A DNA stretch of 64,000 nt from Sipunculus nudus (GCA_026874595.1 CM049314.1:79659300-79723299); one strand, 5' to 3'; shown: positions 1 to 9,784, numbered from the stretch's first letter. Made by a program: numbers and translations. The notes: generated by a model from the letters alone, not told the origin.

Positions 1-30
1 CTGCCTACGCTTTGCTTATGCTTTGCTTAC
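1..30. repeat. 3' tail of a truncated monomer (F or A' type)
   Basis: The first 30 bases carry CTGCCTACGC and two TTTGCTTA units, then the junction at 31. CTGCCTACGC is found only at the end of F and A' monomers elsewhere, so the array continues to the left of the window. Confidence 0.9.
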
Positions 31-406
31 GATGAAAACACCACACAATTTAAGCATTTTTCTATAAATATATACGAATATGACCCATAGGGACACAGAC
101 TGCTTCCCTGGCTATATAATTGCACGTGTCAGTGAAGGTGAATGTAAAATTTAAAGGTTAAATCGTTTAAGCAAAATCAGAAATAGAAAATTCGGATACT
201 TTATAAAAGTAACGTTGTGGATTTTTGTGACCCTTTTGAATATTTTACCTCGTTTTTTCTACAGTTTTGCACCATATTCGACAGAAAAGGATTCCCGGGA
301 AGTAGAATAACACATTATTTCTTAAGAAAATGTATGCAAAAAGGATTTATCAAGACACAGTTCCTTTGCTTAAAGTCTGCCTACGCTTTGCTTATGCTTT
401 GCTTAC
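31..406. repeat. Monomer type A' (A x F chimera), exemplar
   Basis: A 376-bp class I monomer. Its first 220 bases match type A (CACGTGTCAG, AAATTTAAAGG, TTACCTCG). From about 269 onward it matches type F (TTTTGCACC, ATTCCCGGGAAG, AATAACACATTATT, CTTAAGAAAATG, AAGTCTGCC). The switch lies in the 16-bp stretch 253-268 common to both. Other copies start at 20,290, 28,930 and 31,549. It always opens the 7-mer unit. Confidence 0.9.
63..75 (+). promoter_or_regulatory. TATA-box-like TATAAATATATAC in class I monomers (exemplar)
   Basis: TATAAATA fits the eukaryotic TATA consensus and occurs near the 5' end of A, A', C, H, H'' and J monomers. Class II monomers have CTACAAATAC or CCACAAATAC at this place. 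A'' and H' have AATAAATA and C'' has lost two bases. Promoter activity is not shown by the sequence; in a 34% G+C repeat the motif may be chance. Confidence 0.3.
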
Positions 407-782
407 GATGAAAACACCACACAATTTAAGCATTTTTCTATAAATATATACGAATATGACCCATAGGGACACAGACTGCTTCCCTGGCTATATAATTGCA
501 CGTGTCAGTGAAGGTGAATGTAAAATTTAAAGGTTAAATCGTTTAAGCAAAATCAGAAATAGAAAATTCGGATACTTTATAAAAGTAACGTTGTGGATTT
601 TTGTGACCCTTTTGAATATTTTACCTCGTTTTTTCTACAGTTTTACACCATATTCGACAGAACTATATTACAGGAAAGTAGAATAATACATTATTTCTTT
701 AGAAAATAGATGTAAAAAGGATTTATCAAGACACAGTTCCTTTGCCTACAGTTTGCTTATTCTTTGCTTATGCTTTGCTTAC
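407..782. repeat. Monomer type A, exemplar
   Basis: A 376-bp class I monomer. Diagnostic bases are CTTCCCTGGC, the perfect palindrome CACGTG inside GCACGTGTCAG, AAATTTAAAGG, ATTCGGATAC, TTACCTCGTTTTTTC and GAACTATATTACAGG. It has TATAAATATATAC near its 5' end. Its dyad centre is TTTCT-TT-AGAAA (694-705). It opens all 6-mer units and is second in the 7-mer. Confidence 0.92.
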
Positions 783-1157
783 GATGAAAACACCACACAA
801 TTTAAGCATTTTTCCACAAATACACACAAATATGACCCATAGGGGCACAGACTGTTTACCTGGCAACAAAATGGTTACTGTTTGTGATCAGGAATCTAAA
901 TATTAAGGGTAAAATTGTTCAATCAAAACCACAATTATAAAAATCCGCTACTTTCTTAAAATGACATTATGGATTCTTTTATCCTTTTGCATATTTTACC
1001 TCAATTTTTCAACAGTTTTGCACCATATTCGACAGGAATAGATTCTCTGAATGTCGAATAATACATTATTTCTTTAGAAAATAGATGTAAAAAGGATTTA
1101 TCAAGACACAGTTCCTTTGCTTACAGTTTGCTTACGCTTTGCTTATGCTTTGCTTAC
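783..1157. repeat. Monomer type B, exemplar
   Basis: A 375-bp class II monomer marked by ATAGGGGCACAG, CCTGGCAACAAAATGG, TGTTTGTGATC, AATGACATTATGGATTC and ATTCTCTGAATGTCG. It follows A or A'' and precedes C or J. This copy has a private G at 1,036 (GACAGGAATA instead of GACAGAAATA), absent at the matching base 21,295. Confidence 0.92.
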
Positions 1158-1522
1158 GGTGAAAACACCTCAAAACTGACGCATTTTTCTATAAATATAT
1201 ACAAATATGACCCATAGGGACACAGACTGGTTCCATGGCTATATAATTGCACCTGTCAGTGAAGGTGAATCTAAAAATTAAGGGTAAAATCGTTTAAGCA
1301 AAATCAGAAATAGAAAATTCCGATACTTTATAAAAGTAACGTTGTGGATTTTAGTGACCCTTTTGCATATTTTACCTCAATTTTTCTACAGTTTTGCACC
1401 ATATTAGACAGAAATAGATTCCCGGGAAGTAGAATAATACATTATTTCTTCAAGAAATAGTTGCAAAAAGGATTAATTAAGACACAGCTCATTTGCTTAC
1501 AGTTTGCTTATGCTTTGCTTAC
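1158..1522. repeat. Monomer type C, exemplar (365 bp)
   Basis: A class I monomer with a distinct 5' end (GGTGAAAACACCTCAAAAC, then TGACGCATT). It is 11 bp shorter than most because it carries three rather than four TTTGCTTAYGC units at its 3' end. Other marks are CCATATTAGACAG, TTCTTCAAGAAATAG and ATTAATTAAGACACAGC. The dyad TTTCTT-C-AAGAAA lies at 1,445-1,457 and includes TTCAAGAA. Confidence 0.92.
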
Positions 1523-1898
1523 GATGAAAACACCACACAATTTAAGCATTATTCTACAAATACACACAAATATAACCCATGGGGACACAGACTGTTTACC
1601 TGGCTACAAAATAGTTCCTGTTAGTGATCAGGAATCTAAATATTAAGGGTAAAATTGTTCAATCAAATTCAGAAATAGAAAATTCTGAAACGTTATAAGA
1701 GTGACATTGTGGATTTTTGTGAACCTTTTGCATATTTTACCTCAATTTTTCTACAGTTTTGCAGCGTTTTCGACAGAAATAGATTCCCGGGAAGTAGAAT
1801 AATACATTATTTCTTCAGAAAATAGTTGCAAAAAGGATAGTTCAAGATACAGTTCCTTTGCTTACAGTTTGCTTATTCTTTGCTTATGCTTTGCTTAC
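1523..1898. repeat. Monomer type D, exemplar
   Basis: A 376-bp class II monomer marked by GCATTATTCTACAAATAC, ATAACCCATGGGGAC, GAAACGTTATAAGAG, TTTGCAGCGTTTTCG and GGATAGTTCAAGATAC. It is the first member of the nearly invariant D-E-F run. Three adjacent dyads lie at 1,784-1,821: TTCCCGGGAA, AATAAT-AC-ATTATT and TTTCT-TC-AGAAA. Confidence 0.92.
1784..1821. other. Cluster of three short dyads in one monomer (exemplar)
   Basis: TTCCCGGGAA (1,784-1,793) is a perfect 10-bp palindrome. Four bases on, AATAAT-AC-ATTATT (1,798-1,811) has 6-bp arms. It overlaps TTTCT-TC-AGAAA (1,810-1,821), with 5-bp arms. Most monomers carry this cluster with small changes. Short dyads are known to be enriched in centromeric satellites that lack a CENP-B box; any binding role here is inferred. 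Confidence 0.6.
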
Positions 1899-2273
1899 GA
1901 TGAAAACACCACACAATTTAAGCATTTTTCTACAAATACACAAAAATATGAACCATAGGGACACAGACTGGTTACCTGACTACAAAATAGTTCCCGTTAG
2001 TGATCAGGAATCAAAATATTAAGGGCAAAATTGTTCAATCAAATTCAGAAATAGAAAATTCTGAAACGTTTTAGAGTGACATTGTGGATTTTTGTGAACC
2101 TTTAGCATATTTTACCTCAATTTTTCTACAGTTTTGCAGCGTTTTCGACAGAAATAGATTCCCGGGAAGTAGAATAATACATTATTTCTTCAGAAAATAG
2201 ATGCAAAAAGGATTTATCAAGACACAGTTCTTTTCCTTACAGTTTGCTTATTCTTTGCTTATGCTTTGCTTAC
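1899..2273. repeat. Monomer type E, exemplar
   Basis: A 375-bp class II monomer closest to D. It differs by ATACACAAAAATATGAACC, GACTGGTTACCTGAC, GTTCCCGTTAG, AATCAAAATATT, GAAACGTTTTAGAG (one base shorter than D) and CCTTTAGCAT. Its 3' end (ATGCAAAAAGGATTTATC) is like F rather than D. Confidence 0.92.
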
Positions 2274-2649
2274 GATGAAAACACCACACAATTTAAGCAT
2301 TTTTCCACAAATACACACAAATATGACCCATAGGGACACAGACTGTTTACCTGTCTACAAAAAAGTTCCTGTAAGTGATGAGGAATCTAAATATTATGGG
2401 TAAAATTGTTCAGTCAAAACCACAATTATAAAAATCCGCTACTTTCATAATGCGAAATTATGGATTTTTTTAATCCTTTTGCATATTTTACCTCAATTTT
2501 TCTACAGTTTTGCACCATATTCGACAGAAAAAGATTCCCGGGAAGTAGAATAACACATTATTTCTTAAGAAGATGTATGCAAAAAGGATTTATCAAGACA
2601 CAGTTCCTTTGCTTAAAGTCTGCCTACGCTTTGCTTATGCTTTGCTTAC
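2274..2649. repeat. Monomer type F, exemplar
   Basis: A 376-bp class II monomer marked by CCTGTCTACAAAAAAG, GTAAGTGATGAGG, AATATTATGGG, CATAATGCGAAATTATGG, AATAACACATTATT and AAAGTCTGCC. It closes nearly every higher-order unit. The dyad at 2,561-2,572 is TTTCTTAAGAAG here; copies ending AGAAAATG have the perfect palindrome TTTCTTAAGAAA. Confidence 0.92.
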
Positions 2650-3025
2650 GATGAAAACACCACACAATTTAAGCATTTTTCTATAAATATATACGAATAT
2701 GACCCATAGGGACACAGACTGCTTCCCTGGCTATATAATTGCACGTGTCAGTGAAGGTGAATGTAAAATTTAAAGGTTAAATCGTTTAAGCAAAATCAGA
2801 AATAGAAAATTCGGATACTTTATAAAAGTAACGTTGTGGATTTTTGTGACCCTTTTGAATATTTTACCTCGTTTTTTCTACAGTTTTACACCATATTCGA
2901 CAGAACTATATTACAGGAAAGTAGAATAATACATTATTTCTTTAGAAAATAGATGTAAAAAGGATTTATCAAGACACAGTTCCTTTGCCTACAGTTTGCT
3001 TATTCTTTGCTTATGCTTTGCTTAC

Positions 3026-3400
3026 GATGAAAACACCACACAATTTAAGCATTTTTCCACAAATACACACAAATATGACCTATAGGGGCACAGACTGTTT
3101 ACCTGGCTAAAAATAGTTCCTGTTAGTGATCAGGAATCTAAATATTAAGGGCAAAATTGTTCAATCAAAACCACAATTATAAAAATCCGCTACTTTCTTT
3201 AAGTCACATCATGGATTTTTGTGATCCTTTTGCATATTTCATCTCAATTTTTCTACAGTTTTGCACCATATTCGACAGAAATAGATTACCTGAATGTCAA
3301 ATAATACATTATTTCTTCAGAAAATAGTTGCAAAAAGCATTTCTCAAGACACAGTTCCTTTGCTTACAGTTTGCTTACGCTTTGCTTATGCTTTGCTTAC
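3026..3400. repeat. Monomer type G, exemplar
   Basis: A 375-bp class II monomer related to B but with CCTGGCTAAAAATAG, GTCACATCATGGATTTTTG, GCATATTTCATCTC and GATTACCTGAATGTC. It sits between A and H in the 6-mer. This copy has T at 3,081 (GACCTATAGG), shared at 23,340 and 34,599 but not in the copies starting at 11,664, 43,182 and 49,190. Confidence 0.9.
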
Positions 3401-3776
3401 GATTAAAACACCACACAGTTTAAGCATTTTTCTATAAATATATACGAATATAACCCATAGGGACACAGACTGCTTCCATTGCTATATAATTGTACCTGTC
3501 AGTGAAGGTGAATCTAAAAATTAAGGGTAAAATCGTTTAAGCAAAATCAGAAATAGAAAATTCCGATACTTTATAAAAGTAACGTTGTGGATTTTAGTGA
3601 CCCTTTTGCATATTTTACCTCAATTTTTCTACAGTTTTGCACCATATTAGACAGAAATAGATTCCCGGGAAGTAGAATAATACATTATTTCTTCAAGAAA
3701 TAGTTGCAAAAAGGATTAATTAAGACACAGCTCATATGCTTACAGTTTGCTTATGCTTTGCTTATGCTTTGCTTAC
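3401..3776. repeat. Monomer type H, exemplar
   Basis: A 376-bp class I monomer starting GATTAAAACACC and marked by CACACAGTTTAAGC, CCATTGCTATATAATTG and TGTACCTGTC. Its 3' half is C-like (CCATATTAGACAG, TTCTTCAAGAAATAG), with four 11-bp units instead of the three in C. It links G to the D-E-F run. Confidence 0.9.
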
Positions 3777-4903
3777 GATGAAAACACCACACAATTTAAG
3801 CATTATTCTACAAATACACACAAATATAACCCATGGGGACACAGACTGTTTACCTGGCTACAAAATAGTTCCTGTTAGTGATCAGGAATCTAAATATTAA
3901 GGGTAAAATTGTTCAATCAAATTCAGAAATAGAAAATTCTGAAACGTTATAAGAGTGACATTGTGGATTTTTGTGAACCTTTTGCATATTTTACCTCAAT
4001 TTTTCTACAGTTTTGCAGCGTTTTCGACAGAAATAGATTCCCGGGAAGTAGAATAATACATTATTTCTTCAGAAAATAGTTGCAAAAAGGATAGTTCAAG
4101 ATACAGTTCCTTTGCTTACAGTTTGCTTATTCTTTGTTTATGCTTTGCTTATGATGAAAACACCACACAATTTAAGCATTTTTCTACAAATACACAAAAA
4201 TATGAACCATAGGGACACAGACTGGTTACCTGACTACAAAATAGTTCCCGTTAGTGATCAGGAATCAAAATATTAAGGGCAAAATTGTTCAATCAAATTC
4301 AGAAATAGAAAATTCTGAAACGTTTTAGAGTGACATTGTGGATTTTTGTGAACCTTTAGCATATTTTACCTCAATTTTTCTACAGTTTTGCAGCGTTTTC
4401 GACAGAAATAGATTCCCGGGAAGTAGAATAATACATTATTTCTTCAGAAAATAGATGCAAAAAGGATTTATCAAGACACATTTCTTTTGCTTACAGTTTG
4501 CTTATTCTTTGCTTATGCTTTGCTTACGATGAAAACACCACACAATTTAAGCATTTTTCCACAAATACACACAAATATGACCCATAGGGACACAGACTGT
4601 TTACCTGTCTACAAAAAAATTCCTGTAAGTGATGAGGAATCTAAATATTATGGGTAAAATTGTTCAGTCAAAACCACAATTATAAAAATCCGCTACTTTC
4701 ATAATGCGAAATTATGGATTTTTTTAATCCTTTTGCATATTTTACCTCAATTTTTCTACAGTTTTGCACCATATTCGACAGAAAACGATTCCCGGGAAGT
4801 AGAATAACACATTATTTCTTAAGAAAATGTATGCAAAAAGGATTTATCAAGACACAGTTCCTTTGCTTAAAGTCTGCCTACGCTTTGCTTATGCTTTGCT
4901 TAC

Positions 4904-5279
4904 GATTAAAACACCACACAGTTTAAGCATTTTTCAATAAATATATACGAATATAACCCATAGGGACACAGACTGCTTCCATGGCTATATAATTGCACCT
5001 GTCAGTGAAGGTGAATGTAAAATTTAAAGGTTAAATCGTTTAAGCAAAATCAGAAAGAGAAAATTCGGATACTTTATAAAAGTAACGTTGTGGATTTTTG
5101 TGACCCTTTTGAATATTTTACCTCGTTTTTTCTACAGTTTTACACCATATTCGACAGAACTATATTACAGGAAAGTAGAATAATACATTATTTCTTTAGA
5201 AAATAGATGTAAAAAGGATTTATCAAGACACAGTTCCTTTGCCTACAGTTTGCTTATTCTTTGCTTATGCTTTGCTTAC
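4904..5279. repeat. Monomer type A'' (H' x A chimera), exemplar
   Basis: A 376-bp class I monomer. The 5' part is H'-like (GATTAAAAC, CACAGTTTAAGC, TTTTCAATAAATATATAC, CTTCCATGGC). From about 5,015 (GAATGTAAAATTTAAAGG) onward it is type A, ending GAACTATATTACAGG. Other copies start at 15,052, 25,163, 36,422, 46,571 and 52,579. The T-to-A change in TTTCAATAAATA removes the TATAAATA of other class I monomers. Confidence 0.85.
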
Positions 5280-5654
5280 GATGAAAACACCACACAATTT
5301 AAGCATTTTTCCACAAATACACACAAATATGACCCATAGGGGCACAGACTGTTTACCTGGCAACAAAATGGTTACTGTTTGTGATCAGGAATCTAAATAT
5401 TAAGGGTAAAATTGTTCAATCAAAACCACAATTATAAAAATCCGCTACTTTCTTAAAATGACATTATGGATTCTTTTATCCTTTTGCATATTTTACCTCA
5501 ATTTTTCAACAGTTTTGCACCATATTCGACAGAAATAGATTCTCTGAATGTCGAATAATACATTATTTCTTTAGAAAATAGATGTAAAAAGGATTTATCA
5601 AGACACAGTTCCTTTGCTTACAGTTTGCTTACGCTTTGCTTATGCTTTGCTTAC

Positions 5655-6030
5655 GGTGAAAACACCTCAAAACTGACGCATTTTTCTATAAATATATACA
5701 AATATGACCCATAGGGACACAGACTGGTTCCATGGCTATATAATTGCACCTGTCAGTGAAGGTGGATCTAAAAATTAAGGGTAAAATCGTTTAAGCAAAA
5801 TCAGATATAGAAAATTCAGATACTTTAAAAAAGTAACATTGTGGATTTTTGTGACCCTTTTGAATATTTTACTTCAATTTTGCTACAGTTTTGCACCATG
5901 TTCGACAGAAATAGACACCCGGGAAGAAGAGTAATTCATTATTTCTTAAGAAATAAGTTGCAAAAAGGATTTATGAAGACACAGTTCCTTTGCTTACAGT
6001 TTGCTTATTCTTTGCTTATGCTTTGCTTAC
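5655..6030. repeat. Monomer type J, exemplar
   Basis: A 376-bp class I monomer with the C-type 5' end (GGTGAAAACACCTC, CTGACGC). Its 3' half differs: GATATAGAAAATTCAG, TTTAAAAAAGTAACATTG, ATTTTGCTACAG, ACCATGTTCGACAG, AGACACCCGGGAAG and AAGAGTAATTC. The 10-bp palindrome of other types is reduced to CCCGGG here. This copy has GGTGGATC, shared at the matching sites near 26,020, 37,280 and 53,440. Confidence 0.88.
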
Positions 6031-6425
6031 GATGAAAACACCACACAATTTAAGCATTTTTCCACAAATACACACAAATATGACCCATAGGGCACAGACT
6101 GTTTACCTGGCTAAAAATAGTTCCTGTTAGTGATCAGGAATCTAAATATTAAGGGCAAAATTGTTCAATCAAAACCACAATTATAAAAATCCGCTACTTT
6201 CTTAAAGTCACATCATGAATTTTTGTGATCCTTTTGCATATTTCATCTCAATTTTCTACAGTTTTGCACCATATTCGACAGAAATAGATTACCTGAATGT
6301 CAAATAATACATTATTTCTTGAGAAAATAGTTGCAAAAACAATTTATCAAGACACAGTTCCTTTGCTTACAGTTTGCATACGCTTTGCTTATGCTTTGCT
6401 TATGCTTTGCTTATGCTTTGCTTAC
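6031..6425. repeat. Monomer type G' (395 bp, expanded 11-bp repeat), exemplar
   Basis: A G-type class II monomer with two 1-bp deletions (ATAGGGCAC for ATAGGGGCAC; CAATTTTCTAC for CAATTTTTCTAC), TCATGAATTTTTG, and six instead of four 11-bp units at the 3' end. The arithmetic is 375 - 2 + 22 = 395. The same 395-bp form starts at 26,290, 37,549 and 53,706. Confidence 0.9.
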
Positions 6426-6427
6426 GA
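6362..6427. repeat. 11-bp internal repeat TTTGCTTAYGC, six units
   Basis: Six 11-bp units in a row, the second reading TTTGCATACGC, the third to fifth TTTGCTTATGC. The usual monomer has four. It ends at the GATT junction. Confidence 0.93.
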
Positions 6428-6802
6428 TTAAAACACCACACAGTTTAAGCATTTTTCAATAAATATATACGAATATAACCCATAGGGACACAGACTGCTT
6501 CCATGGCTATATAATTGCAACTGTCAGTGAAGGTGAGTCTAAAATTTAAGGGTAAAATCGTTTAAGCAAAATCAGAAATAGAAAATTCCGATACTTTATA
6601 AAAGTAACGTTGTGGTTTTTTAGTGACCCTTTTGCATATTTTACCTCAATTTTTCTACAGTTTTGCCCCATATTAGACAGAAATAGATTCCCGGGAAGTA
6701 GAATAATACATTATTTCTTCAAGAAATAGTTGCAAAAAGGAATAATTAAGACACAGCTCATATGCTTACAGTTTGCTAATGCTTTGCTTATGCTTTGCTT
6801 AC
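6426..6802. repeat. Monomer type H' (377 bp), exemplar
   Basis: A class I monomer with TTTTCAATAAATATATAC, TGCAACTGTC, GTGAGTCTAAAATTTAAG, GTTGTGGTTTTTTAG, TTGCCCCATATTAG, GGAATAATTAAG and GTTTGCTAATGC. Matching 377-bp copies start at 26,685, 37,944 and 54,101; all precede a D' monomer with ATAACACATGG and TTTTCAACAG. Confidence 0.88.
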
Positions 6803-7929
6803 GATGAAAACACCACACAATTTAAGCATTATTCTACAAATACACACAAATATAACACATGGGGACACAGACTGTTTACCTGGCTACAAAATATTTCCTG
6901 TTAGTGATCAGGAATCTAAATATTAAGGGTAAAATTGTTCAATCAAATTCAGAAATAGAAAATTCTGAAACGTTATAAGAGTGACATTGTGGATTTTTGT
7001 GAACCTTTTGCATATTTTACCTCAATTTTTCTACAGTTTTGCAGCGTTTTCAACAGAAATAGATTCCCGGGAAGTAGAATAATACATTATTTCTTCAGAA
7101 AATAGTTGCAAAAAGGATAGTTCAAGATACAGTTCCTTTGCTTACAGTTTGCTTATTCTTTGCTTATGCTTTGCTTACGATGAAAACACCACACAATTTA
7201 AGCATTTTTCTACAAATACACAAAAATATGAACCATAGGAACACAGACTGGTTACCTGACTACAAAATAGTTCCCGTTAGTGATCAGGTATCAAAATATT
7301 AAGGGCAAAATTGTTCAATCAAATTCAGAAATAGAAAATTCTGAAACGTTTTAGAGTGACATTGTGGATTTTTGTGAACCTTTAGCATATTTTACCTCAA
7401 TTTTTCTACAGTTTTGCAGCGTTTTCGACAGAAATAGATTCCCGGGAAGTAGAATAATACATTATTTCTTCAGAAAATAGATGCAAAAAGGATTTATCAA
7501 GACAAAGTTCTTTTGCTTACAGTTTGCTTATTCTTTGCTTATGCTTTGCTTACGATGAAAACACCACACAATTTAAGCATTTTTCCACAAATACACACAA
7601 ATATGACCCATAGGGACACAGACTGTTTACCTGTCTACAAAAAAGTTCCTGTAAGTGATGAGGAATCTAAATATTATGGGTAAAATTGTTCAGTGAAAAC
7701 CACAATTATAAAAATCCGCTACTTTCATAATGCGAAATTATGGATTTTTTTAATCCTTTTGCATATTTTACCTCAATTTTTCTACAGTTTTGCACCATAT
7801 TCGACGGAAAAAGATTCCCGGAAAGTAGAATAACACATTATTTCTTAAGAAAATGTATGCAAAAAGGATTTATCAAGACACAGTTCCTTTGCTTAAAGTC
7901 TGCCTACGCATTGCTTATGCTTTGCTTAC

Positions 7930-8294
7930 GATGAAAACACCACACAATTTAAGCATTTTTCTATAAATATATACGAATATAACCCATAGGGACACAGACT
8001 GCTTCCATGGCTATATAATTGCACCTGTCAGTGAAGGTGAATCTAAAAATTAAGGGTAAAATCGTTTGAGCAAAATCAGAAATAGAAAATTCCGATACTT
8101 TATAAAAGTAACGTTGTGGATTTTAGTGACCCTTTTGCATATTTTACCTCAATTTTTCTACAGTTTTGCACCATAATAGACAGAAATAGATTCCCGGGAA
8201 GTAGAATAATACATTATTTCTTCAAGAAATAGTTGCAAAAAGGATTAATTAAGACACAGCTCATTTGCTTACAGTTTGCTTATGCTTTGCTTAC
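7930..8294. repeat. Monomer type H'' (365 bp), exemplar
   Basis: A class I monomer opening 4-mer units: normal GATGAAAACACCACAC start, GAATATAACCC, CTTCCATGGC, CGTTTGAGCAAAATC, CCATAATAGACAG and a C-like 3' end with three 11-bp units. Copies start at 28,189, 39,448 and 55,605. Confidence 0.88.
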
Positions 8295-9421
8295 GATGAA
8301 AACACCACACAATTTAAGCATTATTCTACAAATACACACAAATATAACCCATGGGGACACAGACTGTTTACCTGGCTACAAAATAGTTCCTGTTAGTGAT
8401 CAGGAATCTAAATATTAAGGGTAAAATTGTTCAATCAAATTCAGAAATAGAAAATTCTGAAACGTTATAAGAGTGACATTGTGGATTTTTGTGAACCTTT
8501 TGCATATTTTACCTCAATTTTTCTACAGTTTTGCAGCGTTTTCGACAGAAATAGATTCCCGGGAAGTAGAATAATACATTATTTCTTCAGAAAATAGTTG
8601 CAAAAAGGATAGTTCAAGATACAGTTCCTTTGCTTACAGTTTGCTTATTCTTTGCTTATGCTTTGCTTACGATGAAAACACCACACAATTAAAGCATTTT
8701 TCTACAAATACACAAAAATATGAACCATAGGGACACAGACTGGTTACCTGACTACAAAATAGTTCCCGTTAGTGATCAGGAATCAAAATATTAAGGGCAA
8801 AATTGTTCAATCAAATTCAGAAATAGAAAATTCTGAAACGTTTTAGAGTGACATTGTGGATTTTTGTGAACCTTTAGCATATTTTACCTCAATTTTTCTA
8901 CAGTTTTGCAGCGTTTTCGACAGAAATAGATTCCCGGGAAGTAGAATAATACATTATTTCTTCAGAAAATAGATGCAAAAAGGATTTATCAAGACAAAGT
9001 TCTTTTGCTTACAGTTTGCTTATTCTTTGCTTATGCTTTGCTTACGATGAAAACACCACACAATTTAAGCATTTTTCCACAAATACACACAAATATGACC
9101 CATAGGGACACAGACTGTTTACCTGTCTACAAAAAAGTTCCTGTAAGTGATGAGGAATCTAAATATTATGGGTAAAATTGTTCAGTCAAAACCACAATTA
9201 TAAAAATCCGCTACTTTCATAATGCGAAATTATGGATTTTTTTAATCCTTTTGCATATTTTACCTCAATTTTTCTACAGTTTTGCACCATATTCGACAGA
9301 AAAAGATTCCCGGGAAGTAGAATAACACATTATTTCTTAAGAAAATGTATGCAAAAAGGATTTATCAAGACACAGTTCCTTTGCTTAAAGTCTGCCTACG
9401 CTTTGCTTATGCTTTGCTTAC
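7930..9421. repeat. Higher-order unit 4: 4-mer H''-D-E-F (1,492 bp)
   Basis: Monomers start at 7,930, 8,295, 8,671 and 9,046. The E member has CACAATTAAAGC instead of CACAATTTAAGC, a mark repeated in E monomers at 15,804, 40,189 and 56,346. Confidence 0.92.
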
Positions 9422-9784
9422 GATGAAAACACCAAACAATTTAAGCATTTTTCTAAATATATACGAATATAACCCATAGGGACACAGACTGGTTCCATGG
9501 CTATATAATTGCACCTGTCAGTGAAGGTGAATCTAAAAATTAAGGGTAAAATCGTTTAAGCAAAATCAGAAATAGAAAATTCCGATACTTTATAAAAGTA
9601 ACGTTGTGGATTTTAGTGACCCTTTTGCATATTTTACCTCAATTTTTCTACAGTTTTGCACCATATTAGACAGAAATAGATTCCCGGGAAGTAGAATAAT
9701 ACATTATTTCTTCAAGAAATAGTTGCAAAAAGGATTAATTAAGACACAGCTCATTTGCTTACAGTTTGCTTATGCTTTGCTTAC
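9422..9784. repeat. Monomer type C'' (363 bp), exemplar
   Basis: A C/H-like class I monomer with CACCAAACAATTTAAGC and a 2-bp loss (TTTTCTAAATATATAC), which removes the TATAAATA sequence. Its 3' end has three 11-bp units. The same form occurs only at 40,940 and 57,097, in matching positions of the large repeats. Confidence 0.9.

Larger units (their letters stand above)
31..2649. repeat. Higher-order unit 1: 7-mer A'-A-B-C-D-E-F (2,619 bp)
   Basis: Monomers start at 31, 407, 783, 1,158, 1,523, 1,899 and 2,274. The same order and spacings occur at 20,290, 28,930 and 31,549. Confidence 0.93.
2650..4903. repeat. Higher-order unit 2: 6-mer A-G-H-D-E-F (2,254 bp)
   Basis: Monomers start at 2,650, 3,026, 3,401, 3,777, 4,153 and 4,528. 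The D-E boundary has a changed end (TTTGTTTATGC, TTTGCTTATGATG), a mark carried by all copies of this 6-mer: 11,288, 22,909, 34,168, 42,806 and 48,814. Confidence 0.93.
4904..7929. repeat. Higher-order unit 3: 8-mer A''-B-J-G'-H'-D'-E-F (3,026 bp)
   Basis: Monomers start at 4,904, 5,280, 5,655, 6,031, 6,426, 6,803, 7,179 and 7,554. Copies lie at 25,163 and 36,422, and inside the 12-mer that ends at 55,604. The F member has TTCAGTGAAAACC in all four. This copy alone has GACAAAG near 7,505 and CCCGGAAAG near 7,820. Confidence 0.92.

Noticed and set aside
277-299. CENP-B box (TTCG-N4-A-N2-CGGG)
   Set aside because: TTCG (277-280) and CGGG (296-299) are both present in most monomers, but CGGG starts 8 bases too far away. 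No correctly spaced copy was found.
1445-1457. Functional heat-shock element
   Set aside because: TTCAAGAA gives only two inverted GAA/TTC units, while a working element normally needs three or more. I kept the dyad itself as a finding but not this function.
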